A DNA stretch of 64,000 nucleotides from Metopolophium dirhodum. Taxonomy: Eukaryota > Arthropoda > Insecta > Hemiptera > Aphididae. The notes beneath the pieces were generated by a model that saw only the letters and a program-made list of their open reading frames with translations, had not been told where the DNA came from and made no database searches. The first letter of the stretch is position 1. The number at the start of each line of letters is the position of its first letter. The stretch is taken from assembly GCF_019925205.1 (NCBI RefSeq), contig NC_083560.1:62013266-62077265 (forward strand), in the 5' to 3' direction. The position numbers were made by a program, and so were the translations under genes. Below, in pieces: positions 37,906 to 49,406 of this stretch.

Positions 37906-40900
37906 TGTTTTTCTAACTATATTCCTATAGACCGGCATTAAAACTATATGAACTCTTTCACGTAGAAAAATAAACCTGCGTTTGTTGGCAGCTGTAAAAA
38001 TTGAAATTGGTTGCAGAACTAAAATATTCATTTTTACAGGGTGCGTGATTATTTTTATGCTCAAAATAATATAATAGTACATTAGCAATTAATATTTTTA
38101 TGATAATTCTTTTGTATTTTATTTTTGTTACTATAATATACTGGTATCTAGTTATTAATATTTTTTTCTCGTTTTCCGATGTGGGTCGCTCGAACTCAAG
38201 TGGTTTGTGAGTACAGGCACTATAGTGTAGTAGATTGCATTTTATTTATTAATATTCTTCTTCTTCTTCTTATTATTATTATTATTATTCGTGATTATGT
38301 TTATTATATAATATCATAGTAGATACGTTTTTAAGTATTATACTAACGGAATTCTCGTTTGTATGTGTTGGTATGCACGTATGCGTGTGTGATTGTATAG
38401 GTACAAGGTACCTCTATGTGGGTATTTAAAATAAATTATCGCCTAGGGACATTTGCGCAGGCGGAATCAAAACGTAGCGCCACGACTCTACGTGAGGTCG
38501 GACGGGGCTAAAGCCGCTTGCCACCCACCCCAAAAACGGCTGACGGGAGGGGCTGCTGTGTGACTGGGCTGGGGTAGTGATGAAGAATGGTAATGGAAAA
38601 AAACACAGTTAAGAGATTAAAAATGAATTATCGTTTTTACAATCATTTATCCGGTGGTTAAGCTGTAAAAGCGCGCGTGCGCCCGTCGCACATTTTAGTA
38701 CCAACGAGGTCGACCACGATTGGGGCTGTGGTGTATGGTGGAAAGAGGCGTCTGCAGACGGGGAACCGCAGCTCGTTTTTATACAGCTCGTTACACTCCA
38801 GATAAATGGCCAACAAGCTGTGTTGTCACACAGTTTTTCATGACATCAGATTTTCCAGAACCTTCTGAACCGAAAAAAGGGTAGTTAAAAAACAATATAC
38901 GAGGTATATATATAAAAATTTTATATATCATAATATATACGTTTAAAAAAAAAACAATAACAATAACAGCGACGGAATAAGAATTTAAAATTAATACAAT
39001 ACAAACGATTAACAGCGAAACGAAAATGCGTTGGAATAATATAATAATTATGCTTGGTCGCGTAAATCATAAAAACGTTTTGTTTTGTTTAGGTAGGTAG
39101 GTAAATGGTTTTTTTTTTCTACCTGCAGATAATAATAAAGTACAGCTGGTACACTCCGTGACGAATGTTGTGTATACTACATTATAATATTTATCAACTA
39201 TGAGTTGGTTTATAACGTAGTTGTAATAGCTTACAGAATTTGCACATGGTTTTATTTTTGTTTTTATAGCTCTAACCGAATTTTAATTGAAGAATCATTG
39301 TTTTTATAATGTATTGTAAGTATACACTTAATATTGTTTTAGAGTTTCAGATAAAAATACTGATAGTACTATTTTGACGTGAAACAATAATGGTTAATAT
39401 AACTATAAAATAAAAATGTGTAGTAAGTATTCACCAAATTGTAATAAAGTCGTTAAACGTATATATAATAAGCACCTAACTAAATAGTAAAAAAAATATA
39501 AATTATAATATTTTTTAGAATTAATATTTGGTACGCTTGATAATTTTATTTTAATGGTAGATACGTAGCAGGTATACGTGGTTTTATTTCAAATTAAAAT
39601 ATTTAACAAAACTGGCTATGGCTCTATGTTTTTTAACATTACTAAAAAATATTAAAATGTGAATAAATATCGATAATAAGTGGGAAGCTCACTAAGTTGC
39701 ACAGATATATTTTGTTTGAAAAACCTAATTGTACTATAGATTTTCTATTTGCTTATTTTCTTTTCTTCGTTGAAAAACACGATGTAATATAATATGATAT
39801 ATATATGTATATGTTATATACATAAGTTATGTGATCGCAATAAATAATGTAGTAAGCATGGACTTATATGATAATTTTTTCTTGAATCATTTTGTACACA
39901 AAATAATATGCATGCTTAGACAATGCATTCGAAACATTTGAGCTTCATAAACTAACAAACCATCTATTTATTAGAATTGCAAACGTGAAATTTAATTTTA
40001 ATTTTTCATCCAGTTATTCAATTATGAGTTTCAGTTGTTGCAAACGAAAATAAACTTTTGAACCAAACAACTATAACAGAAACATAGGTACGCAGACATT
40101 GTACATATAAACTCAGAATTTCCCAAGAGAAAATTTCAAAAAGTAGAATAAAACTTATCGTTAACTCTATTGTTTTAAATCTACGGATCATCACAAATTC
40201 ACTATATCCCATGGAGATACATGAAGAAAAGTGATTTACGAAAGTGTTTCCTTAGGGTGAAACGTCACATTATATAAGTCGATAACAAATAAACAAACTT
40301 TGCATTATATGCGTTAAACTATGAATAAAACAAACATCTATAAAATATATATAGAATAACAACCACCCGAAGAAAAATTATATGAAAAAAACGCAGATTA
40401 TGATGCACATGATACATCTATGTTGGTACTTTATTTAACCAAAACTATTATTATTTATGCTGTGGCTTAGTCAATATAACTAGACCAATATTTGTGTTTT
40501 GTATTTCATATAGGGTTTAATGGTATAATAATATGCTATTGAAATGGTGATAGGTGCAAGCTCTCACAAAATGTCAAAGACCGATCGATAAATATCCGAA
40601 ACCAAGTAAATAATAATATTATACACTTGGTTATTGAATATAATATACATTTAATAAATTATATATTATTATAATGTGACCGGTGTGATATAGGTTGTAT
40701 TTAAATGTTAATGAAATATATTTGATTTAATTATTATCAACTATCAATTGGGCGTCGCTTGATTTATATTTCATATCAGCTTAAAACAATATAATTAGCA
40801 ATTATAATTCACTGACGACAATAGTAACTCAATTCATGAATCAAATCGTTTGAGGGCTGCTTAGGGATACAGAAAAATATTGATAGGTTTTTAGTATGGA

Positions 40901-42104
40901 GAAATACACTTGGCCTAGAGTTAATTATTTCAAAGTTCCAAAAAAATATCTTCATCCAGATGTCAGTCCTTAATTATTTTTTCAAACGTTGTCATTAGTG
41001 TAATACTCCAATATACCAAAAATATTTTACATGCCCTTGGTTTTACACCTGTCTTATCCAAATTAATATTTCTATATTAGTCCCATAAACTCATAGAAAT
41101 ACTATATATTTTAAAGTACTTGAGAAACTATGCTTCGTTAAAAGGATCATGTATATGTTTAAGCTTTCTAGCTCTTTCAAGTATATAACCAACATTAAAA
41201 ATGTGTCAATTATAAATGGGGGCCCTCAGTCTGTTGCTGATAATACTTGAACGTGTTCAACTTTTTTACAATTTGTGAACTTCAAATTTAATTTACCTTG
41301 ACAACCTCATGAATATTTTCCAATTCTTTAATTGGTCAAGAATTAATAATATTGTTCACATGAAGCCAACAAGATGTGCATATTGAATTTAACTTTGTGA
41401 TAGTTTCATGTAGTGAAATTGATGTAAGTATTGAGATAATGACTCTAAACTTTCTGGTCAACAACTCAAAATAAAAATATCAAAGGTTGATATTTTATTT
41501 TATTTAATGAAATTTAGTGCCCCAATATCCATCCCCAAAACATATTCATGTTAAACATTATATTACATTTCTAACAAAATTTAGCATGCTACTAGACATT
41601 TTTCCACTGAACTATACCCAAAAACATATCTATGATTCCTAAATTTTCTCTGCAGAAGAAAAAATGTCTAGGAACATGCTGCTTTATAATAATAAATTGT
41701 GTACAAACGACATTTTATTTAACACTTTTTTGTACCTTCTAAAAATATGCACATAATATAACATATTATTATACTCATGCATAATAGTTTAAAAAATATG
41801 TTATGTAATAAAGTTTTTTTTTTAAATTGTTGCTATTATCACATTTTATTTATTAATGACTATCGGCTATAATGACTAATATTAAACGATTATTTGATGG
41901 TCGTTATAGGTGTTATCATTGTATATTTGAGGAGTTTTTTGGTGGAATGAGAGACGAGAGGCTAGAATATGGCGATAAATTTGGTGATTAGACTGATATT
42001 AGTGTGTTGGTGTGTACATTTTCTATGACATGGATGTAGTAGAGTCAGCTAACAGACATAGTGGTTTGCAATATGATCATTCCAATAGAAGTATAAAAAT
42101 CAAA
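37906..42104. other. Non-coding stretch with a CpG-rich patch and a hairpin
   Basis: A TTC/TTA microsatellite lies at 38255-38289. From 38440 to 38800 the sequence is CpG- and GC-rich and could be a promoter region for a gene outside the readable exons. At 41584-41605 and 41658-41679 two 22-bp arms form an imperfect inverted repeat (19 of 22 matches) around a loop of about 50 bp. The minus strand at 40850-41480 has a faint coding texture with many stops, possibly a decayed transposase, but no motif is clear enough to name. Confidence 0.4.
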
Positions 42105-42107
42105 GAA

Positions 42108-42310
42108 TAAAACACAATCTTTGGCTGGCAAAATTTCCCTCCAAATAGAAGGTATAAGATAATTATTATAAACAGACTCCATATAGGCCACACCCATCTT
42201 ACACATGGACACCTGATGGACCAAATATGAGGAAAACCACGGTGCATTTCTTGTGGTACTAAACTCTCAGTAAACCACTTAATCACCAAATTTGATAAAA
42301 TTAAAAAAAA
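42108..42310 (+). pseudogene. C-terminal scrap of a LINE (RNase H side)
   Basis: The plus strand reads FGWQNFPPNRRYK, then IIINRLHIGHTHLTHGHLM, one TGA, then GKPRCISCGTKLSVNHLI. Non-LTR retrotransposons of the Jockey/R1/I groups carry just this layout near the end of the pol protein: R-x-R-I-G-H-T-x-L-T-H-x-x-L, then C-x-x-C-G and V-x-H-[IL]. The single stop, the poly-A tract that follows and the lack of any reverse-transcriptase part upstream mark it as a dead fragment. Confidence 0.6.
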
Positions 42311-45100
42311 AAAAATTGTAATTGTTAATTGTACTAATGGCCATTGTTGTTGATGTAAATTAAGAACCATGAAAAAAAGTATTATAATCTTAAAATTAAG
42401 TCCAAAACTAATTACGAATCACCATCCTACATTCCTACAGCTAGTCGCATTGGAATCAATAACGTTTTAATAGTATCTGCTCTCGTCAAATGTATTGTAG
42501 GTAGGACGTGTAGGTAGGTACTACCTAAGTTGTGTTATATTGCAGATATTTCAGTAACTATCTCCGATTTATAAGTTATAAAGACGATTCGCGATAAATC
42601 GAATACGCCCAACGAGAAAAATATTCGGATAATATTACGTTGACGATACAACAATAATAATATGTTCTTGTCTCACACGCACGACAGAAACTACTGCATT
42701 CCATTATGTATATAATAACATCTGAAAACAAAATGAAACAAATCGTTTGCTGTCTCCAAATAAACGTTATCTCGTCCGGATGTACATTTTTTCGTTGATT
42801 TTAGGCTGTCAGAACACCAACATGCCACATTACGATTGACATCCTTTTTTAAAATATTGGCTTTCTGATCGAAAAACGTGTAATATAGCGCATATGTCAT
42901 CATGTTTATGTGCAAAAGGAATTCAGGTGACAATAGGCCTGTGTGTATGGTAGGGAAATTTAATGCATGTAAACCGTCGGTCACAGCGGGTCATCGTCAT
43001 TAATTGGTGTAAGGGTTAGTTGCAGTGGTGGTTTCGTAGGGGGATTTTTGGCTATATAAAATAAAGATAATATATCTCGGATATGGCTAGTGTGACTGGT
43101 GTGTGGTTTATTATAACCATTAGGTTAGCAAAATAAAACACAAAAATTCGATTTAACTAAAGCGTAAATATAATATACTAGATGATCTCGTGCACTTCGT
43201 CACTCGTTAAATGTACCAATAACTCTATATGACTCAAACTTTGTTCAATTCTTTATTTAATACTCGGTGTATGGTGTTCAAAATATATCAACTTTTATTT
43301 ATTCAACTTTTCTGTTGCTAGGAATAAAAATTCTGATTCGCAGCAGTATATTATCAGGTAGGCAATCTACCTGCAGTAGATCGCAGACTCCGTGCTGTTT
43401 GTACGGAAGTGTGTGATTTAACTCTAAAGTATCGAAGTTATACCAACTTTGTCGTTTTTGTTTAATTTCACCTACAGTGGATTAATATAATCAATTAATA
43501 CAAAATCCTAATCTAACTTAACCATACTAAAATCCAATGAATAAAAAAAAACAAATTTAACCCTTTTTAAATTAGCCTAATTTCTTCCCAGAGGTCTAAT
43601 CTACACACGAACATTAATTTTTTTTTCATTCATTCATCAACAAACATGCCCGATTAACTAATAGCAACAAATATATAATAAACTATTATTATTTTAATCT
43701 GCAATAATTAACTAAATTTTTATTTTATTATTTAGTTTATTTTTGTCAGGACAGATGGTGCCACAGTTGTATTTTTGACATCCAGATTTCCTAATTTTCC
43801 GGTGGATTTTCCTGAAACTTTCTTTCATAGAAACCTTCTCTTTGATATACTATTTCAATTTAAAACAAAAATCAAGAAGATCTGATAAGTTGTTCTAGAG
43901 TTTACCCTATACAAATATTTTCATTTCATATTTATATAGTTAGATAAAAAATATTTTCGTAATGAAGTTCAAAAATGTATAAGTATCATGTACGTGGTAT
44001 ATGGTATATCTAATCTTAATTGATTTAATTTCGTTAAAATGTAAAAAAAAACACGTATGTTACATATTGGAAAACAAAAATTGCTTATTATTTTTTTTCT
44101 TGAGGACTGGACATTTAGAAAGAATTCATCAAATGCGAAGCTTTGGAAGGTTTACTACATTCTTCTAAATCACAGTGAACGAAATCATTTATTGTATAAT
44201 ATTATAACACAAAGCTCAGTATCAAATACTTGGATATGTTTATGACCGCTTCTTACCAACACAAAAAAATAATTGACATGGACCTGAATATTTCATCTTG
44301 TTTATAAAACAATCTTATACAATTACGAATAAAATAGCTTTTGTCACAGTTGATGGATTTTATTATAGATTTATTTCATTGTTTGTTTTCTATTCCGGTT
44401 TTGTTTGATACAAAATTCAAACTTATAGTCAATTTTATAATTAATGTGACCTCGTGTAACTCGTTCTAAAAGTTTTAGTACAAAGTAAGTACTAGTATAC
44501 TTAATAGCAAATTATACACCCATAGAGTATAAAAACTGTTTAATGGTTAAAGATTTAAAGTATTAGTTATTTAAGATACGTGGACATGGACACATAATGA
44601 TTATATATTTATTTGAAAAGAAATGTTTAGTTTTTACTTTTTACTTTTTAATTTTTACTTTTTACTCTGATATGGTAAGTACTCACGATATGCCGTCACT
44701 TAATAATGAAAAGTCCTTCGATATTTCAGTTATGAGTTATTTGTTTATTTCCATCATTGGATTAAATATCATATACAAATTTAGACGTACATATCCCCGA
44801 CCCCACCCATTTAAAATGTTCAACTTTTTTCAACACCAATATTTAGTGCTCCATTCCTGCTAATTCCTGCCACCACTCCCAGAATCCCTGCTCAACCATT
44901 GCCCTCGCAAAATTTAAAAATTGTATGGTGCAAAAAAAAGACGTTTGTGAAGCTGGTCCATCTATGTACTGCAATTTTTTTTAAATTTATGCCATTATTT
45001 TGCAATTATTTGCAAATATTTGAAGTATATTTTTAGAATAGGATTTGCATGTCCAAACGTTCACCGTGAAACCAAATAATTAAAAGTTGGATCAATTTCA
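42311..45100. other. Intergenic stretch with one open frame of doubtful status
   Basis: On the minus strand 42691-42984 is open for 97 codons with balanced composition, including CWCSDSLKSTKKCTSGRD and a Phe/Tyr-rich end. It begins at GTG, and an ATG-initiated frame overlaps it out of phase just upstream. I do not recognise it. At 43174-43230 the phrase ACTAGATGATCTCGTGCACTTCGT resembles the end of a widespread insect repeat, but I cannot name the family. The rest is AT-rich. Confidence 0.35.
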
Positions 45101-45104
45101 CGTA

Positions 45105-45615
45105 GCCTCACTCATTTAGACACAGATATTCAAAATCCGTACCAAACAAAAGTTAATAATAAGCATGTATTTGTAAGCCTCTTTTTGAAATTTTAAGGTC
45201 ACTTGGGCATCCACTATAGACTTTGGAATTGTGAAGTTGGCCCACCAGTTTTTACCTAGAACTTTGAAGTCAGCACCAAACGAAAACAAATGATAAACAA
45301 GAATTTGCAAGTCGGATATTAGAATTTGCAAGATACCCGAGCGGTTAGTTGAAGTTTTTTAAAGTTTGGAAGCTAACCCAGTTTTCCTAGATCTTTTAAA
45401 ATGGTACCGAACATAGCATTTAATTTGAAGGTATTTACAAGTTAATTCTTAGAATTTGAAAGAAACTTGGGTGGCCAGTGAGACCTTCCAAACACAGGAA
45501 GTTAGCCCACCCAAGTTGTCCTAAAACTTTGAATATGGTACTAATCAATAGCCTTTCATTTTCAAGTATTTGTAAATCCCTTCTTAAAATGTTTGAGTCG
45601 TTTAGGTTAAGAACA
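45105..45615. repeat. Degenerate tandem array, unit about 130 bp
   Basis: Four diverged units share the same order of blocks: GAAGTT(G/A)GCCCACC, CCTA(G/A)AACTTTGAA, GGTAC(C/T)(G/A)A, TATTTGTAAGTC and ACTTGGG(T/C)GGCCAGTGAG. The anchor GAAG(T/C)T(G/A)(G/A)CCCA starts at 45233, 45369 and 45498, so spacing is 136 and 129 bp. An older unit precedes these. The period is not a multiple of three and frames are not maintained, so it is a DNA repeat, not a protein repeat. Confidence 0.7.
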
Positions 45616-46097
45616 GGATTAGATAAATTTGGCATTATATTAGTCATATTAGAGGAAATTTCGATAGTACTTAAAAAAAAGACTTGTTGGATAAAAGAAT
45701 ATCTATATTTAATATAAAAATATAATTACATTTTTTTATTAAATTTGGTTCATTATTCGATGAAACGTTATTAATTCAATTAATATTGTTTTATTCCAAT
45801 GAGCTTTTTTTATTCAAAATAGATTTTTATATTCCAATGAAATTCTTGCGTTTTCAACAAGACTTTTTAAATTTAAATTAGATTTTTTATCTGATTTAGA
45901 TTTTATGTATAAAATGAAGAAATTTTTCAATCTATTGTGATTTTGTTACTCTATATAGATTTTTTTATTTTTATTAAATATATAATCTAAAATTAATAAA
46001 AATTCTTAATTGAATAACTAATATAATTTTATTTTTATAAAAAACCTAGTTGAATAAAAAAAGGTATATTTAATTAAAACTATCTAATTTAAACAAA

Positions 46098-47198
46098 TAA
46101 AACCTGGTTGAATAAAAAAATCTAAATAAAATAAAAAAAATTCTTAAAGGGATAGAAAAAAAGCCTCGGTAGTTGAATAAAAAATCTGTATTTTAGATGT
46201 TTTTATATCCATACACGTCTTAGCAAACTCTAGCAAATTTGGCTGATTAATTTGGCCTTATTGCATTTTGCATTATTTTTTTATGGAATCAAACATGACG
46301 TTTCAAGGAAGTTTATGGTTTATGTTTAGGATTCTTTCTTTTTAGGGAAATTCTAAACATTTCCCGATTCAAAAAATAAACCATTCCAAATTATTCTGAC
46401 AACTGTTTTTCAAAACAATAATTTTTATTCAACTAGGTTTTTTGTTCAATTAAAATTGTCACTGTATACAGGGTGATTCATTAAGCATATAACACTCATT
46501 ATCTCAAAAAGTATTAATGCTTTTGAAAATATTTTTTTACATATTTTCAAGTTGTTTAAAAAACAACGTTTTTATTAAAAAATTGTATTTTTGAATATTT
46601 TTTATCCTTATATTTTTTTTAAGTTTTTTACTTTTTTGAATGACAACAAAGTTTTAATTTCATTTTCCATAGCAGAATATTTTTCTTAGTATTTTGATTC
46701 ATAAAAATCGAATTATGGCGAGTAGTTTATGAGTTATAAGTATTTAAAGTTTAGATGGACGGAGGGGAGTGGTATGGGGTTACCCCGCAAATGTTTGTCC
46801 ACTACTTCGATTGTCTAAACTTTAAATACTTTTAACTCATAAACTAATCGTCCTTAATTTGATTTTTATGTATCAATATGCTAAGAAAAATTTTCTGCTT
46901 TGGAAAATGAAATTAAAACTCTGTTGTCATTCAAAAAAGTAAAAAACTTAAAAAAAATATAAAGATGGAAAATATTTAAAAATATGATTTTTAACAACTT
47001 GAAACTGTGTAAAAAAATATTTTCAAAAACATTAATACTTTTTGAAATAATGAGTGCTTTACGCTTAATTAATCACCCTGTATAGATTTTTTATTCAACT
47101 ACCGAGGCTAAAAAATATGATTTGGATTTTATTCTGTAAATTTTTATTTTTTTTATTCTACTTAGATTTTTTTATTTAACCAGGCTTTTTGACTCAAA
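46098..47198. mobile_element. Outer inverted-repeat element holding a foldback insertion
   Basis: A segment around AGCCTCGGTAGTTGAATAAA at 46162-46187 recurs as a perfect 26-bp reverse complement at 47084-47109. Similarity of the arms extends outward on both sides (about 46098-46195 and 47084-47198), including the AACCTGGTT(G/A)AATAAAAA phrase. The right arm touches the end of the foldback element described next. The flank to the left (45750-46100) is a degenerate series of GTTGAATAAAAA-like words. I read it as an AT-rich inverted-repeat element later hit by the foldback. Confidence 0.6.
46467..47082. mobile_element. Foldback MITE with ~290-bp arms and TA target site
   Basis: The left arm starts TACAGGGTGATTCATTAAGC and the right end is its near mirror. 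The two arms stay alignable for nearly 300 bp (the shared core includes CTCATTAT(C/T)TCAAAAAGTATTAATG and TTTTTACTTTTTTGAATGAC). They are separated by a short centre near 46770-46830 that contains GGGGTTACCCC. TA lies on both sides (46465-46466, 47083-47084), the target preference of Tc1/mariner elements, whose MITEs often begin CAGGGTG. There is no coding capacity. It would form a very long hairpin if single-stranded. Confidence 0.8.
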
Positions 47199-47304
47199 AA
47201 TACTACATATATTTTTATAAATAATAAAATAAATAATATGCATTAATAGTATTGTTATAAATTTATAAATTATAAAAAATATAGGTACATTTATTGTATA
47301 TTTT

Positions 47305-48120
47305 CGCGTTTTTTGTGTTAAACATTCTGTCCTCTGCGAAGAGTGAAATTTTCGCTTTGTCAGAGAGGTGAATATCGTGTAATAATGATGAGGAGTTGCG
47401 ATATGCAGGAAACTTTCGGGACGCCAGCTTCAATCTTCCTGGCGGTTGATATTTTGTTGCCTATTTTACCTGAGAAGGATCTTTGTCATAAAAACGACTT
47501 AATTATCTTTATTAGTCCTATCGGTCATTGAATTTGGGACATTTTGAATAAAAACCCTGCACCTGAGTGCCAAATATGATCAAAATACTTTTCTACGTCT
47601 AGAAAAATTGATGCCGTTTGTGTTTGAACTGAAGTCATCTATCATTTTAATTATTTGATTTGTAGTGGAGTGTCCCTGGCGAAAAACCAAATTGTTCGTT
47701 TCTGGTTTTCCCGGCACATTCTTTTTAAAATTTTCCTTAAATTACTTTTTCTTATATTTTGGTTAGTGATGATAGGAGAGCGATCGTTCTTTAGCTTTCT
47801 AGATTTTTCCGGGTTTTGGGATCGAAATGATGATAGCATTTTCCATTTTGTAGGGAAGTAGCATTTTCTTAGACAACAGTGTATTATTTCGGTGGTTGTT
47901 AAAATATTGTTTTATGAAAGAATTCTGAGTCCATTTTGTTAATTTGGTCTTCACCCAGTGCTTTTTTCCTTAGGAGCTTACTGATTATTTTTTTTTACAG
48001 TTCCAGGTGAGTTGAAGAGGTTTACATATTATGTGATGTTTGTGTTTATGATGTAATTTGCAGCTTTAGTTATTTCTTCAATTTCTGGTCCAGTATTTAG
48101 TGTGAATTGCTTTGCATAAA
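47305..48120 (-). pseudogene. LINE reverse transcriptase, decayed
   Basis: Minus-strand translation across several frames gives the ordered landmarks of a Jockey-type pol. First IEEITKAANYIINTNIT and FNSPGTVKK, then KALGEDQINK (the K-A-x-G-x-D motif), then RTIALLSSLTKIYEK, then EQFGFSPG, then FLDVEKYFDHIWH (catalytic motif A, with Asp retained), then ARKIEAGVPKV (motif B) and finally FAEDR where F/YADD is expected. The Asp pair is thus damaged. Stops and frameshifts separate most blocks. The 5' endonuclease part and 3' end are missing. Such proteins copy element RNA into chromosomal DNA; this copy cannot. Confidence 0.75.
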
Positions 48121-48791
48121 GTAGAATAAATAATGTACCTAAGCTAATAGTAATTATTGTAGGTATCTATACTTATACTGATACCTACGTGCTTTTTATA
48201 AATTAGTAATATAGCAGTTGATAATAAAATATGTAAAGGTCAGGAATCTTTTAATACATTGCACATGTAAATAATTCATGTTTTATGTGCAATAACTGAT
48301 GTGAAGTCAATTAATTAATCAGGTAAATTTCCGATAGTTTACAATAAATTTGTGTTGAAGATTACCTAAATTAATGTTTGGACAAGACGTAAATTACATG
48401 TTGTTTTTTAATATTTGTCAGTACTTAAGTGTACCTATTAGTAACTCGAATTTATTACAAGTACTATAATTACCAAAGTACACACTACGAGAAAGACTAG
48501 GAATAATAATAATAAATAAAAGATTAATGTTGAAGAGTAGTATGTACCCATTACCAGTTAAATTGTTATTATTTCGAGTAAATGAATGGCATTATAAAAT
48601 TGGTTTTGTTGTATTAAACATTATACACTATTTAAAGTTTGAAAAGTATTACAACAAGTACTAGCTTAAAAACATTGTTAAGACAATATAAGAAAAATAT
48701 CATAGTAACCAAGTAATTGAGTGAAAAATATTTACATGTTCAATAAATTATATACAATTAAAAGCAGGCAGAGTGTGTCACCGTCCAAATA
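48121..48791. other. AT-rich spacer before the second zinc-finger copy
   Basis: No supported feature. The bases just before 48792 (CCGTCCAAATA) give the following ATG an acceptable context (G at +4, A at -3). Confidence 0.5.
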
Positions 48792-49231
48792 ATGGAGAAG
48801 AAATCTTACCCGTGTGATGTCTGTGACAAGTCATTCAGCCAAAGTATCAATTTTACGATACATCGACGAATGCATACTGGTGAAAAACCTTACGCATGCG
48901 ATGTATGTGACAAGTAGTTCGCTGTAAGAGGCTCTTTCACGAAACACCAACGAACACACACAGGCGAAAATTCGTACGCATGCGATGTATGCGACAAGTC
49001 TTTCAGCCAAACTGGCCATTTAACAAAACATCAGCGCACACACACTGGCGAAAAACCGTACGCATGCGATGTATGCAACAAGTCGTTCTCTGAAAGTGGT
49101 AATCTTAGGGTACACAAACGAATGCACCTGGAGAAAAACCATACGCTTGCAATATATGCGACAAGTCATTTTCGACAAGTAGCAATTTGGTATCATACAA
49201 GTGGACACACATTGCACACTGCACGGATTGA
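48792..49231 (+). pseudogene. C2H2 zinc-finger gene, interrupted by one stop and one frameshift
   Basis: ATG at 48792 is followed by MEKKSYPCDVCDKSFSQS, the first of five C2H2 fingers joined by HTGEKPYACDVC linkers. The second finger breaks at TAG (48915-48917), where TCG (Ser of KSF) is expected, so a normal ribosome would make only 41 residues. The frame then stays open through two more complete fingers. A 2-bp deletion near 49128 shifts it. The fifth finger continues in the new frame (YACNICDKSFSTS type) to TGA at 49229-49231. Its 3' flank to about 49312 is homologous to that of the array at 12.5-13.2 kb. The whole lies in one exon. Intact relatives would be nuclear DNA-binding proteins. 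Minus-strand frames here are antisense shadows. Confidence 0.85.
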
Positions 49232-49406
49232 TCAAAGATCTATCAATAATGGGCCATAATATATAAATCATGTGAACTTATTATTATGGTAGCACTGTAA
49301 AAGTGTTATTTTTTGTCATGTAAATCTTGTTTTTTAATACTGAATTGCTAATTTGTCATATTCATAAATAAAAACTACATTTCGTATGATTTTTAATATT
49401 TAAAAT
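49232..49406. other. Shared 3' flank of the zinc-finger copies
   Basis: The segment 49262-49312 is about 90% identical by eye to 13144-13192 (ATAAATCATGT..., ...ATTATTATGGTAGCACTGT...). AATAAA occurs at about 49366. The LTR begins right after, at 49407. Confidence 0.65.
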
